Position numbers and translations under genes: made by a program. From Gnetum montanum (lineage: Eukaryota; Streptophyta; Gnetopsida; Gnetales; Gnetaceae): a DNA stretch of 64,000 bases. Shown here in pieces: positions 1 through 12,803 of this stretch. Numbering within the stretch: the first letter of the stretch is position 1; the number at the start of each line of letters is the position of its first letter. The notes under the pieces are model-generated. The model saw only the letters and a list, made by a program, of their open reading frames with translations. It was not told the DNA's origin and did not search any database. The stretch spans positions 113,642 to 177,641 of the forward strand of contig MNCI01006151.1 in assembly GCA_015680685.1 (NCBI GenBank), given 5' to 3'.

Positions 1-95
1 GGGGGAGGATGCGATATCACGTACACGATATCCCGAGGGATATGATATTACAACAGCCACGATATGGCGGCCCATGCAATATCACGTCCCATCAC
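1..95. repeat. Cluster of GATATC/ATATCACGT dyads, LTR U3-like
   Basis: The first 95 bases repeat variants of CGATATC and ATATCACGT several times. The same motif array forms the U3 part of the gypsy LTRs at 9960-10956 and 34087-35103 in this window. The flanking bases on the right do not continue into the rest of that LTR, so this is either a truncated LTR end or a separate copy of the motif block. The window edge prevents a decision. Confidence 0.45.
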
Positions 96-105
96 ACTCT
101 AATAC

Positions 106-3100
106 CACTATGTAAAATTCCACCCTACCACAACTAGCTAGTAATAACACAATGGAAGCATAACAAACTATGAGATAATGACGCATGAAAATACGTTAAG
201 AATAAATCACTTTATATATATATATATATATTATGGAAGATCAAATTGTGCAAAAATTCATGCCAAACTAAAGACTAAGCATGCATTTTAATTGATAAAA
301 CTACATGTCTCTACATAAACCAAAAATTTGTACTACTCATAGGATATAAAAACATAATCATTATATACATCAAAGAATAGTAAAGGTTATATAAATATGA
401 ATAGTCCATAATACTATACATGGAAATATATATCAACTAATCCATAAATATTGCCCTCTCCTCCACTCTTTCTTAGTGCCTACCTACACCCTTGCAGCTT
501 CTACTTGTAACTAAATAAAGCTAGTATAAAATTAAGTGGGAAGTTGTCACACTTCTCCTAATAGATTATTAATAAGTGTTGTAATAGAGAAGAGGAAGAA
601 GATAAGGGGAATAAGATACAAGGCAACCTGCATGAACTGTTAGTCTTGTTCATGCTCTAAGTAACACATGTACATACAATATCACACATAGCACTGGCAT
701 AATCCTTACTAAAGTGAATAAATGGCTATCATATAGTCATATATATAATCATTATAAAAAATAATCAATCATATATCCATTACACCATACCACAGACATC
801 TTCAATATCATGCCCATGTTGTCATATCCACTTCATATTATCAAGCAACACATGGACTAGACAATCATAGATCAATCATAAGATATATTATCAATGTTAT
901 GATTTACAAACCAATACCATCATATACAACCCATTCATGTAGTCGCTAGCATATCCACACTTAGTGTAGCATGTGAAACATTTCCAAGAGTATTCATAAT
1001 CAATCATTTCCTGTAGGTATTTTATTTACCCAATTAGTGCTAAGGCTCATCAACCTATGATCCATAATCACTAATTTTTGAAGGAGTAGCTATAGGGATG
1101 AACACACCTATATCATGTACCAATTGTAGGAATGAACATACCTACACTCTTCCACTCTTAGGATGAGGCCTAATATAGGAGCCTAACTAATGTATCATAA
1201 TGAAGGTCAATCCATAACTACCTTCAAGATGCCTTAGCATTAGTTAGTCCACACCCTTCTGCTAGGCACTACCCACCAATGATCACTATAAGTGTCTTTA
1301 CAAAGATATGTATAAATCCATGCTAGCTTAAGCTAACAAATGTCAAAAGCACAACACATCCAAAACAAACAAAACATGAACACATATATCTACACCTAAC
1401 AGTTACATTCATTTCATGAAAATAATACCCCAACTTAACATAACAAAATTTCATGCCACAACCATGCTTCTTAAACTACATATAATTTTGTAAAAATAAC
1501 CATCATTATAATCTCACAAATGATGTATGCCAAAAGAGAAAACAAATTTCACGATTAGAAAGTACATCAAAAGACAATCCCAATGACACTAATTCCATCT
1601 CAATTGAACTCATAGAAGCAAAGTTATATGCATTTAACTTTTAATTAATAAATGAATAAATAATAATATTTAATTATAGTCAATGATAATTGAAACTTCT
1701 AGAAATTCTCACATAACAACAGGCCCATAAAATATAATATTCTAACCATGCTAGTCTCATCAACCTAACATCTAATATTTTACAACTCCACATCATTTCA
1801 TACATCACATATTTATTCATAAATAATCTACAACCAATACTTCAAAATTTTTGGGAAATCTATAAAACAATACGTTCAAGCTCAATCTTTTAACTATACA
1901 CCCCACATGCCCATATCACATGATCATATATACTCATCTAACACAAAAATACAAGAAAAAGGTAAGAACAACACACTGATTAAAATTATTGTAGCAAAAA
2001 TTCTGAAACAAGCATGAAATCCTCAAAAATCTAGTAAAACTCTATTTTTCTCCAAACAAGTTCTGTACCTACATAGATACAATCATAGCAATCCCAAATC
2101 CAAGTTTAGATTAGGAAAAATCCTTCTACAAAGCTAGAATTTGGAAGAAGAGAAAAAAATGGAAAAAAGATAGAAGACATAGAAAAGAACAAAATCATAC
2201 ATAGTTTCAGTTCGCATAGAAAAAATTGAAAAACTGAAATTCCATGGTGCATAAGGCGATGTTATTTTCTTTTTTAGTAGTGTAAAATGTATTGATTAAT
2301 AAAGCATGTATAAAGCACATGTACTTTATATAAAAGATGTTAACTTTTCACTCACACATCCCAGCATATACAAAATAAAATTTACTTTTAGTTTATTTTC
2401 TTTTAAAACTATATAGTTTTTCATAAGTCTATTTTTTTATTTCTTCTATAGCTAATGCCTTGTATTTAAAACATGCATAACAAATACACTAAGACACCAA
2501 ATTAAAATCCTTTTGAACCTACGAGATCTATATCAAACGCTTTACACATTCACATGCTAAAATCACATCTAAACATCACACAACATAGTGCTACAACACA
2601 AATGCATAAATACCAAAATTACATATAAAGCATAAATACATACCAAATAGTTATCGTTGTAGCCCAATCCAACATCCTTGCTAGCCACATCACCTATCTA
2701 ACATAGTAATCATGTTATTTAAGCATGTAAAGACATCATAATCATAACATACAAGGCAAAACATCTTAGCATATATAGCAAAATCATAATAAATTAAATC
2801 GTCCTTGATAACCCATTAAGACAACAAACATAATATATAAATCATAATCATACTATCATACCCAATGTCTTTGGAAAGGATGTAACATAGGTCCTACCAT
2901 TACATTTGTTTATCCTATTGGAAGAGAAAGACAAATTCTAGATAGTAGGAATCTAAAAAATGATAATAACTTTTACTTAATTATTGTTATTTGATAATAT
3001 TTAAGTCCTTTCTTGAATAGATAACTTTGTAGATAGAAAAATTGAGAAGCCTTCAAAATTAGAATTCATTCTAAAACCTTTAATTAAGATTAAGACTATT

Positions 3101-4900
3101 TTACACACTTAGCATGGTGGCATATTTTAATAAAAATTAATTAATTTAGAAATTTACTTGAAAATCCTCAATTTAATCTTTTCTTTCTTACTAATTATTT
3201 TCTTTTTAAATAGTTTGTAGTATGCTTAATACTTATTTACAAAATTCTTGTCTTATATGTTAAAAGTTGTGCATTCAATTATAGTTACAATATTATTATA
3301 CTATTATTTTTTCCTCTTAAATATTCTATATTTTTAAATGATTCTTTCGATTTATTTTTTAATTATTTTAATTTAATTTTTTAAAAATAGTAGGTTTACT
3401 TTTCCTAAGAAAAACACTATTCCCCTATACCTAAACTAACAGTAATCCTTTTTACAGCTCACTTTCTTCATCCTCCTATTTGTAATACTTTTTCAATAAC
3501 TGGTCATTTTTATTATAGTTGTTATATCACTAAAAATTTTTTCCTATTACCTAAAATTATTTGTTTTTATTATAGTTATTGTTTCCTTAAATGTTTTTAA
3601 TTTCTTTTTCTTTCTTACAACATTGTTTTTCTCCTAAAACTAAATATTATACACTTAATCTCAACTAACCTTAACTGTAATGCTATTTACATTCTTCCTA
3701 GTCCTTGAAAAATAGACTATAATTGATAATGAATCTATTATAAGTTGAAATCTCTTATAAAAAAGAATATGCAAGGTATGGATAATCAAAGGATGCATCA
3801 TCATCATCATTTCAATTAGTCCTATCATTATCCCTTGCAGTGAGTGGAGAATCAATCCTAAAAGAAATAAATATATTAAATTAACATGTGTGACTATTAA
3901 AATATGAATATAATCAAAAGATAAATCATTAATCTTTTAACATTGATTTGTGATATTAATTAGTATAGAACATTGGCGTCATCCTAGACAGTGGAACAAG
4001 TGATAAGTGGCTAGGTAGACCACACATTCAACCATATGATGCATAAGTATTGTGAGTGAGCATGTTATAAGAAACAAATGAAATTAGCATAGTGTCTAGA
4101 TAGTTAATTGTTAACCATGAATTATTGTCTGCCTACTTGGATTAGTAGTGGTTCTAAGATAATGATTTAGCTCAATGTAGGTATGATAATTATATTATTT
4201 AACCTATTTAATTAATAAAAGTAAAATATAGAAATTAAGCAATTAATCTATTTAATAATAAAATACATCCTAATATAGCCTAAAGGTGATGAACATCTAT
4301 TCCTGATTTATTGTATACATATTAGACTAGTGTAACCACCATTGAGATTACTAAGCAATATGCTAATAGGTATTCCAAGTAATATTGCTACTGGCTTACA
4401 ATGTGATTACACTTTATACTTTATCCTTGAAACTAGTCATATTCAATTTGCCAAGTTACTATCATGTGTGGAAGTACAAATCATTAAGCTAAATATGTTG
4501 AAATATAAAGAACATTGGAATATAAATGCATGAAAAAAAATATTGTCTAAGTTATAATTCTACAATGGGTAAGAATGATCTTCCTTTTATTATTGTCATG
4601 AAATGTATCTAGGTACAAGCCACTTGAATCACATCTTAGACAATCATTTTAAAGTCACATTAAAAAACTCATAACTACTACAAGAAATCATAAAATAAAA
4701 CTAACAAAGTTTGCCTCCTATTCTTTAAGGGAAAGATCAAGTTTACTGAGGACATGCCCTTAGGCTAGTAATATAGAAATTTCATAACAAGAATCCAATA
4801 CCTATGAGTACAAAGCTATGTGAGCTAACTAAGTCACTAATAGAATACTATTGCATTAATGAATCTTATTAATATGGTGGATGAGGAGTATTTATAACTA
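106..4900. other. AT-rich stretch without recognised genes
   Basis: I find no coding region, RNA gene or LTR border here. There is a short (TA)n run at 213-231 and strongly T-rich DNA at about 3170-3660. Reading frames longer than 60 codons (3661-3855 minus, 4342-4533 plus) show no family resemblance and look like chance. It may be decayed transposon sequence that can no longer be recognised by eye. Confidence 0.6.
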
Positions 4901-4908
4901 AAATAATG

Positions 4909-4985
4909 ATGAAGTGTTAGCCTAGTGGTAAGACTCTTGATTTAAAAGCTTTAAGTCATGGGTTTAATTTTGGTGGACAATGTTG
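4909..4985 (+). repeat. tRNA-derived SINE-like head (Pol III A and B boxes)
   Basis: The segment contains TTAGCCTAGTGGTAAGA, a good match to the internal Pol III A box (TRGCNNAGTGG), and about 40 bases later GGGTTTAATTTTGG, a decayed B box (GGTTCRANNCC) where C has become T. Order and spacing fit a tRNA or a tRNA-derived SINE head. The flanks do not fold into an intact tRNA cloverleaf, so a SINE or tRNA pseudogene is more likely than a working tRNA. No clear poly(A) or direct repeats were seen. Confidence 0.5.
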
Positions 4986-5499
4986 GATTATAACGATCTA
5001 ATTAGACTATATATCTTGGGGTGTATCTATAATACATTTATTTCAAAGTTTTAACACCCAAAATGATTCTCAAATATATTGAGGCCTACAACTAAGATAT
5101 TGTAAATGCAATGTAGCATCATATCCACACTAATGACTATTTCTTAATTTTAATAAAGTAAAAGAGCTTTGTAAATGATCAAGTTAAAATATAAGAGGTA
5201 AAGGGGCAATAAAGACCAATAAAATTAGCAAGAATATATAGTTGTACAGATTCCCTAGTGACCACTCACTACCCTATTCATCCTCGGTAAGGCACCACCA
5301 CATCATAAAAAAGTACTCATACACTAATCTCATACTAATATTTTTTATTATGAAATGTTGAATGCCAAAATTTTTTTGGATACAATAATCTATGATGCAT
5401 AATTCTACAAATTCTATGTTAACTACTAATAAAGAGAATTTAATCACATTTTGCCAATTGTTACATTTTATTGATACCTTCAAGAGTCAAACTTTCATT

Positions 5500-6628
5500 T
5501 CTTAAGATGAAATTTACAAGATCTCATCACCAAAATTTTGATAAAATAGAAAAGATATCCATTCCAAGATAAGTATTTTGCTATAATTCAAATTAAAAAC
5601 CATTCATGTGATTGTAACATGGACAATTTAGTATGCTAACAAAGAGATCTTAAAAAGTCAAAATGTCATTTTCTACAATGCATGTTACAAGAGCTCATCA
5701 ACAAGAAATTGATAAAATAGAAAAGAGATCCATTCCAAGATTAGTATTTCATTGTAATTCAAAATGAAAACCATTCTTAGGATTGTAACATGTATAATTC
5801 AGTATGCTAATGAAGATATCTTTTAAAGTAGGTTCACTCCACAATTAACTCACCTTTGAATACTAAATCTAGATATTATGCAAAGATAAAACTATTTGCT
5901 AAAAAACAAGAAAACTAGCTATCTTCAATTATGTTAACTAGAAGATTATAATTGAATTCCCATAACCACAAAACCCAAAAACCATCACACTTTAATGATA
6001 TTGCAAAGCATGAGACTTTAAAACCACACAATGGTTATTCTTAATGCAAGACACAACTAATAAAAAATCTCTTCCACAACTTGGGATTGAGATCGTGAAC
6101 TCACAAGTGAATACAAGAGAATAGAACACATAGAACAACATTCCAGAAGCTGATCTTGGAGTTGAAATCACCAATTGCACTCTTCCAATGTGCTCACCTA
6201 CTCTCTCTTGCTTATCTCTTCACTCCCAAGAGCTTTTTCTCTTTGTTGATCCTCTCAATGATGATGAATACATTAATATTTATGTCAAACTAGAAGATAA
6301 GAATCTTAGAAACCTTTCCTCAACTCATTTTAAGGTTAAGATATCCAACTCAAATCTTCTATAAAAATCCAACTTTAGGTTAAGATATCTACTATTTTTT
6401 AAAGATGTCCCATCTGAATCCAAGACATCCCAGCTACACTAAAGACATCTCAAGTTTTGATGAGATGTCTTAGTCAAGACATCACCTTGAATAGTAATTT
6501 ATCTATAGTGACTTCCAAGCTTGGCCAAGACATCTCTTGGACTTTAAATATGTCTCTCTAGTGTTTGAAAATATATAAAAACACATAAACAGAAAAGCAC
6601 AAGGGAATCTAAAGAGGTGTTCCAACAC
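5500..6628 (-). mobile_element. 3' LTR of chromovirus-type Ty3/gypsy element
   Basis: On the minus strand a purine-rich tract (GAAGGGTGGGAGAGC, about 6629-6645) is followed by TGTGTTGGAACACC, a typical polypurine tract/LTR junction. The LTR then runs leftwards from 6628. U3 (about 6390-6560) contains at least six copies of AGACATC/GATGTCT in both orientations. The left border is not resolved, and 5500 is only the edge of the internal duplication. The LTR follows directly downstream of the integrase relic at 6776-8043, as expected for a 3' LTR. Confidence 0.55.
5517..5860. repeat. Tandem duplication, 171-bp period, inside LTR
   Basis: Two diverged copies begin with CAAGATCTCATCA (5517) and CAAGAGCTCATCA (5688). 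Both continue through a shared block with TTGATAAAATAGAAAAG, CATTCCAAGAT and TAGTATGCTAA. The offset is 171 bases. It is probably a local duplication inside the R/U5 part of the chromovirus LTR. Confidence 0.75.
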
Positions 6629-6659
6629 AAGCTCTCCCACCCTTCAAAAAGTGAATTGA

Positions 6660-8043
6660 TGTGAATTAGGAAGTAGGGGTACAAGTGATTTTCCACTTAA
6701 CAAGTTGGGTTTCATAGACCCATACAACATCATTAGTAGATTAATCCTTCCAATAAATCAAATATTCATACCTCTTCAATCCTCAAGTACTAGAAGCTTC
6801 CCTTCACTTAAGTACAATTTCCTTTGTCTCCATTGAAGACTTGGATTGATTAATAGCCCCTTTAACTCATCGATGCTATCTTGTATGGTATCCTCATCAA
6901 TTGGTCCATGATAGTGCACAAGACCTAAAATATTAAATACAAAAGACATACCAACATCATTTGATAAATTAATCTCAAAATCATCATCATTAATTTTAGC
7001 CTTAATTTTGAAAGGCCCCATCTTTTTGGCTTTCACATTGGAGAAGTTAACACCTCTCAATTGCTTCTTCTTCAAGTGCACCCAAATCAGGTTAACAATA
7101 GCAAAAATAGGTTTTTTTTTTACGCTCATTCCTTTGGAGAGCTCTCTCTTTAGCCTTCTTCTCAAGATTTGATTTTACATATGCATGGAGATCCATCATC
7201 TCTTATAAAAAATTAGCACTAAGTGGAGCTTCACCATCAAAGCTCTTCAAAGTGTCCATCATCTTTGGACAAAATCCATAGTTCACCTCAAATGGGCTTT
7301 TTCCAATAGCAACATGAACAACATTATTATACAAAAATTTAACATGGCATAACACATTTTTCCACTTGTTTGGTTGTCCATCACACAAACATATCAATAT
7401 GTTTAGCAGGGATTTATTCATCATCTTTGTTTTGCCATTAGATTATGGATTATACACACTAGAAAAATTCAACTTTGCTCCTAAAATATTCCAAAGGAAC
7501 CTCCAAAAATGACTTGTAAACTTCATTTCTCTACCACTAATAATATTTAAATGAATACCATGCAACCTCACAACATGCTAAAAAAATTAAATTTTCTACA
7601 TGAGAATCATCACTCATCTTCTTACATGAAATAAAATGTGCCATCTTGGAGAACCTATCAATCATAAAAGAAGTTACATCATTCCTACTTTTGATCTTTG
7701 GAATACTACTCACAAATTCCATTGACATACTTTCCCATGAACCTTTGAAAATTAGCAAAGGTATATAGCATCCATCCAAACCTTTACCTCCTTTGAACTT
7801 TTGACATGTCAAGAACTCCTTCACAATTTTTGAAACTTTTGTTATCATACTAGACTAAAACTAATACCTACACACAAGTTCCAATTTTTTGTCCATTCCC
7901 ATGTGGCCTTCCATGTTACTACAATGCTTTTCAAAAAAAATATTTTTCCTAAAATCAAAATTAGGGAGACATACCATTCCATTCTTAAATAACAATTCAT
8001 CTTGAATATGACAATTTATCCATTGGTCTATCCTATTCATCAA
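6660..8043 (-). pseudogene. Chromovirus integrase relic (zinc finger, core, C-terminal domain)
   Basis: Read right to left this is the integrase end of a Ty3/gypsy pol. At 7861-8043 lies the zinc-finger stretch (HCSNMEGHMG). At 7537-7848 the core start has SMEFVSSIPK and DRFSKMAHFI. At 7203-7440 the core end has NKWKNVLCHVKFLYN and KSPFEVNYG. At 6776-7165 the GPFKI/FNI C-terminal module typical of chromoviruses is visible. All three catalytic DDE residues appear altered: the first Asp is Glu (7717-7719), the second lies in SGRE instead of SDRD (about 7530), and the Glu is Lys (about 7421-7435). Frameshifts separate the pieces. A chromodomain after the C-terminal module is not recognisable. 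Clearly inactive. Confidence 0.85.
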
Positions 8044-9340
8044 TGGCTCCTTGAGGCTTCTCTAAGCTTTCCCAAAATCATCATCATGCTCATACAAAGA
8101 AGCAAAATCATCCATACATTCCACATGAGGTATGCTAACATTTACCAGATGCACCTTGGATAATGCATCAGCCATCACATTGGCTTTCCTACTTTTGTGC
8201 TTCAACACAAAATTAAACTCCTGTAACTATGCAACCCACTTCATGTGCTTTATACTCAACTTATTTTGAGAGTTTAAAAATTAAATTCGTTTGTGATCTA
8301 TCATCAAGATGAATTCCTTTGGAAATAAGTAATTCCTTCAATGCTTTATTTGTTGAAGAATAGTGTACAACTCCTTCTCATATACACCATATATTTTCCT
8401 TGACTTATTCAAGTTTTTTAGAAAATAAAGCAATAGGTCTATCTTCTCATGAAAATACCCCACCAATGGAAAGTTCACTTGCATCTACCTTCATCTAGAA
8501 AAGCTTCCAAAAATCTAGAATTTCAAGTACCAATTTACTAGTAATATTTTCTTTCATTAAGTTAAATATTCCTTGGGTTTCATTATCCTACCTAAACTCC
8601 TTATTTTTCTTCAATAAAGAAAACACAGGCCACAAAATACCACTAAAATTTTTTATGATCTATAAAAACTTACTAAACCAAGGAATGATCTTACCTCCCT
8701 AACATTTTTTAGGAGTTGGCAAATCCCTAATAGCCTTCACCTTGGTATCTTCCATCTAATTTTGATTTTCAGAAACCACATGTCACAAATATGTGACTTC
8801 CCTCTAGAAGAAATGACATTCTTCACATTGATCACTAGTTGTGCCTCCTCCAACTTAATACACATAATCCTCAAGTGATCCAAGTGCTCTTCGTCATTAG
8901 AGCTATACACCAAAATATCATTAAAAAAGATAATATAGTACTTACCAATCAAGTCCTTCAATACATCATTCATCAACCTCATGAATGTAGAAGGTGAATT
9001 TGTGAGCCCAAATGGCATTACCAACCACTCAAATGATACATCTGATGTTTTGAAAGCTATCTTCCACTCATTGCCATGTCTAATTCTAATTTGATGGTAC
9101 CCACTCTTAAAGTCAATTTTACTAAAAATATTTGCATTGGTAAGAACACCAAGGATATAAATCCATACCTAGAATAGGAAACTTACACCTCATTATTATC
9201 CTATTCATTGCCCTATAATTAATGCAAATCCTCCATTCATCATTGTTCTTATTTGACTCTAGCACTACTAGAACTATGCAAAGTGAAATGGATTTCCTCA
9301 CAAAGCCATTTTTAAGTAACCCACTACTTACCTTTGTAAT
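8044..9340 (-). pseudogene. Chromovirus reverse transcriptase/RNase H relic
   Basis: The minus strand at 8737-9024 reads VMPFGLTNSPSTFMRLMNDV, then the RT active-site box as FFNDILVYS where gypsy RTs have YLDDIL, and then EEHLDHLRI. The first catalytic Asp has become Asn. Further upstream in the element (about 9030-9340) the RT palm and a QHHIDL-like entry segment are recognisable in broken frames. Downstream (8050-8700) is RNase H-like sequence with many stops. It lies in order between protease and integrase, as in Ty3/gypsy. It was once a polymerase copying the element RNA into DNA, and is now dead. Confidence 0.85.
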
Positions 9341-9959
9341 TCAGCCCTACGATTTGGTGCCATCAGTCAAGCTCTCTCATTTGGAATGGTAGCACCAAAA
9401 ATGAAGTCAATCTAATGCTATACATTCCTCACTAATGGTAGACCATCCATTTCCTCCTTAAACACCATGGAAAATGTTCCTTCAATCCTAGAATACTTGT
9501 AGGAAGTTCAACCTACACATCATCATGATTATTAGTAACTATTGCCATAACAAAAAAACCAAAACCAATTTCATCATGTTCCTTAATATATTTCCCCTCT
9601 CCTATAAGGATTAAGGAATCATTAAGTGAGCTTTGATATATTAATTTTTCAACTATCATAGGAATCAAATCATGGATTCAATCAGGTCTAGCAACACTCC
9701 ACATATGTCTTTCTTATTCAAATTGAGAATCATTGTTAAAATTCCGAGGTCTATCAAGAATTGCATCAGAAAAATATATTGGAAGCACATCACACTTCAT
9801 AACATCATGAAAACTTCCAATTTTAAATTTCAAAGTACATTGTTCCCTTACTTCTTGGGAAAAGTATCTAGACAACTAATGCATCTTATAGGGTCTTGGA
9901 TGAGGATTAGTTACCAAACCTAATCTAGCAATTTCCAACATTTTCTTAGGCTTCCTGAT
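9341..9959 (-). pseudogene. Chromovirus gag-pol fragment (protease to RT linker), truncated
   Basis: On the minus strand, broken frames carry segments resembling the protease and protease-RT linker of chromoviruses, for example NPHPRPYKMH, LKFKIGSFHDVMKCDVLP (about 9800-9900) and LPLVRNV followed by IDFIFGATIPNERA (about 9360-9440). At least six stops interrupt them. The sequence ends at 9959, where another gypsy LTR starts, so gag and the 5' LTR of this element are missing from here. Insertion of element B is the simplest cause. Confidence 0.7.
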
Positions 9960-10956
9960 TGATGAGTGGCAAGATACCCCTACACTCAACCATACGAATA
10001 TGAGCGTAGCATGCGCGATCCGGTCGAACTCCACAAACTAAGTGCCTACACACCCCATGGAACACTTAGGGTTAATAATTTGTTGTCTTCCCAGACTTAC
10101 TTGTAGTTGTCAGTATGGTTAAGTAAGTCCAAGGTATATGATTTTTATGCTTTTTATATTTTATCTCCTATGCTATTGAGTTGAAGGGTAGAGAAACTAA
10201 TTACTAACTGTAACTAATGAACTAAGTCTAAATTAACCTAGCGTCAGCATCCGTTCCCACTTACCGTACACACCCTAAATCGATGCAACCATGGCTACCA
10301 AATGATAATCGATGTTGAGATCACCACGCGTAACACACGTGCTCGAAGTGGTCATACTGAGGCACTTAACTAGGAGGAAAGGGTTGAGATAATCTAATCT
10401 AGCCTAAGTGCGATGAGCATCCGTTCCTTGATTATCCGTACACATACCAGTGCATGACTACCACTGGGATTACCAAGCGTAGATCCTAAGTACACCACTG
10501 GGTTACCAAGTAGTCACACTTAGATGCTCGTAATCAAGTCATACTCATTCTGCATTAAACAACAAGTAATAAATAACATGTAATAAATAAAAATAATAAA
10601 ATCCTATTCCATGCACTGCAAGGTTTATCCAGAAAGCTCGTCTTTATTGCCGTACACAAATTTGTATTCAGGTAGAATGTTTGCTTAAATAAAGATCTGT
10701 TCCCTTTGGGACTTCTATTGCAGGCACATGGAAAATATTCTATCTCTAGAGTGATCAATCTGCCAAATTTTCCCTACTATCTAGCCTATTATTCTCAAAC
10801 AAGGGAGAGCCGCCTCTTATTTATAGATATGATGACGCATCGCGATATCACGTACGTGATATCGTAGGGGAAGACGTGATATTGTGTACGCGATATCGCG
10901 AGGGATGCAATATCACGTCGAACGCAATATCATGTACATGATATCGCGTCCCATTA
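9960..10956 (-). mobile_element. 3' LTR of gypsy element B (TGATGAG family)
   Basis: The LTR is about 997 bp. On the plus strand it begins TGATGAGTGGC and ends CCCATTA. On the minus strand it follows the purine tract CATGGGGGTA. It aligns over its whole length, inverted, with the solo LTR at 34087-35103 and more loosely with the LTRs of element A. A minus-strand TATA box (TATAAATAAGAGG) lies near 10815-10830. U3 (10840-10950) is packed with GATATC dyads, including the perfect palindrome GATATCACGTACGTGATATC. CpG content is high compared with the element A LTRs, suggesting a younger or less decayed copy. Confidence 0.85.
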
Positions 10957-12526
10957 TACCCCCATGACTAAATGAAAACTCATCCTTGAGATCCTTACAA
11001 TAATATCAGGAAGGTATGGGATTATTGGCTCAAATGAAACTAATGGGATGACATGTGAATGGATCATCATTACAAGACACAACAAAACTAGTGTTCAAGA
11101 CAACAAGGGTGAACACCTTATTACATTGACATCAGGCCTAATTTGATAGCTAAGAAAGAGAGAGAGAAAGAAGTGTTGTTGCTGCCAATGCCAAGATTGC
11201 ACCTTTCATTATCCATCCATAAGCACACCATTGATCTTGCTCCTTGCATAGCTTCTTTAGCGCTGCTCCATTCCAAGTGTTCCTTCCAGATCCAATCCAT
11301 TGTTGCATTATTTCCATCTGCACACACAACATAGTCTTATATTAGCAAGGGTAAATGAATTATCATGTAATTAATACCTTGCTTCAGTGTAAGTCCATTG
11401 GCTAGGTTGTGGTATGGCTGATATGGATCTAGAGATATATTAATGATGACTACCGAAGGTGTAGGTGTTAGGAGAAAATCGAAAAAATCGGGCCTCGTAC
11501 CCCCATGACTAATCGCAAACCTCCGGTAGCATTAGAATGGAGAAAGAAAAGGAATAATAAAGATAGAGAAAAAGGGACAACTATGACATCGATGAAATGG
11601 ATGTCAAGATGGAAATGAACAAAATAAAATGGATTGCAAAAATGTTAAGGGAAAGAATTTAACTGGTGCACCAAATAGGAATGCCAGTGGGTCCTCCCCA
11701 AAGCAGGCTCATGCCCTTAATGCCCTGACAAACCCACATTCAAAGAGTCCGTAGGCTCTGGGAATGTCCTTTGGAACAAGAGTTAAAGTCCTAACCACAA
11801 GAATTTACCTAAAAGAAAACAATGCATTAACCAAAATATACACTAATGATACAACCGGTAATGAGGTGAAGAGTGGAGAGAGGGATGGAGAGAGGAGAAT
11901 GGAATTGAGTCTCAAGAACAAGGTGGTGTACAGCCCCTTGTGTGTTTTATGATTAATGTGACTTGGAAAATCTCATTCCAACTCTAGCCTCAAACCAACC
12001 ACATCTAGTGACTTCGCATCAATGCATTCAGCCAAACCATCCACTTGAATAACAAGAATGCTTCCTCCAAGAGCCACCACCATTCTGACAAAACAAAGGA
12101 GAGAATGGGAAGTGAGAAGGGCCTTAGTTAGAGGGAACATTTTTAGTTCCATAACCAATGCTTGTAGCCCAAGTTTATTTCATCTAAGGGGTGTGCTTTA
12201 AATTCTCACTTTCTCTCTTTTCTTTTCTTTTTGTTTTTTGTTTTTGTTTTGTGTTTTTATGCATGAGAACCACACCATGCAAAGACTTCTTATTTTTATT
12301 GGCTTAGCTTCCGATAATTGGGTAACATTGGAACGAGAAGAAAACTCAAGAAGAAAACATCCAAGCACCCAAGAGAATGGTCAACACAAAAGAATCAAGT
12401 TCCCTTGAAGTCACACCCTTTTTGAACCTTGAGTCCTTCCTTAGTTTGAAAAGTGCCCAGTCACCGATTCATTAAAGTTCTTATTAAGAAAGAGACTGTA
12501 CACTTCCAAGCCAAGAAAGACCACTA
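10957..12526 (-). mobile_element. 3' non-coding internal region of gypsy element B, truncated
   Basis: This segment is collinear with the region next to the 3' LTR of element A (27300-29010). Shared landmarks include CCCCATGACTAAATG / CCCCATGATTGAATG, AGTGACTTCGCATCA, GTGTGCTTT followed by ACCACACCATGCAAAGAC, and GGGACTGTACA-like sequence at the end. Homology stops at about 12526, so only the 3' LTR and 3' untranslated part of this element survive here. The frame at 11973-12158 (minus) is open in B but broken in A, and I do not recognise it. Confidence 0.75.
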
Positions 12527-12803
12527 CAAATATGAATATATATGATCAAATTATTACATTGTTTAAATTGATCTTAATAAATTTGTACCATTATACTATT
12601 TTCATTCATACCAAAAGGAAAGTACTTGTATATTACGAAGAACATATTAGTAGAAACTTCAATATAATTAGGTTAATATTTTTCAACAAAATATTCATTT
12701 CAATCAAAAATAAATAAAGTACAAGGAGATTTTATTGTATATTCATATCATTATGTTCATATCCAGTTCTATTCATATCCTATGCATTAACATTTTCTTT
12801 CTT
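12527..12803. other. AT-rich spacer
   Basis: Very AT-rich DNA between the truncated end of gypsy element B and the 3' end of the VGHxHEDID-type gene relic. No feature is recognised. It may hold the former 3' untranslated region of that gene. Confidence 0.4.

Noticed and set aside
3781-3855. ATCATCATCATCATC run and the Met-rich frame over it.
   Set aside because: A short microsatellite. The frame is a by-product.
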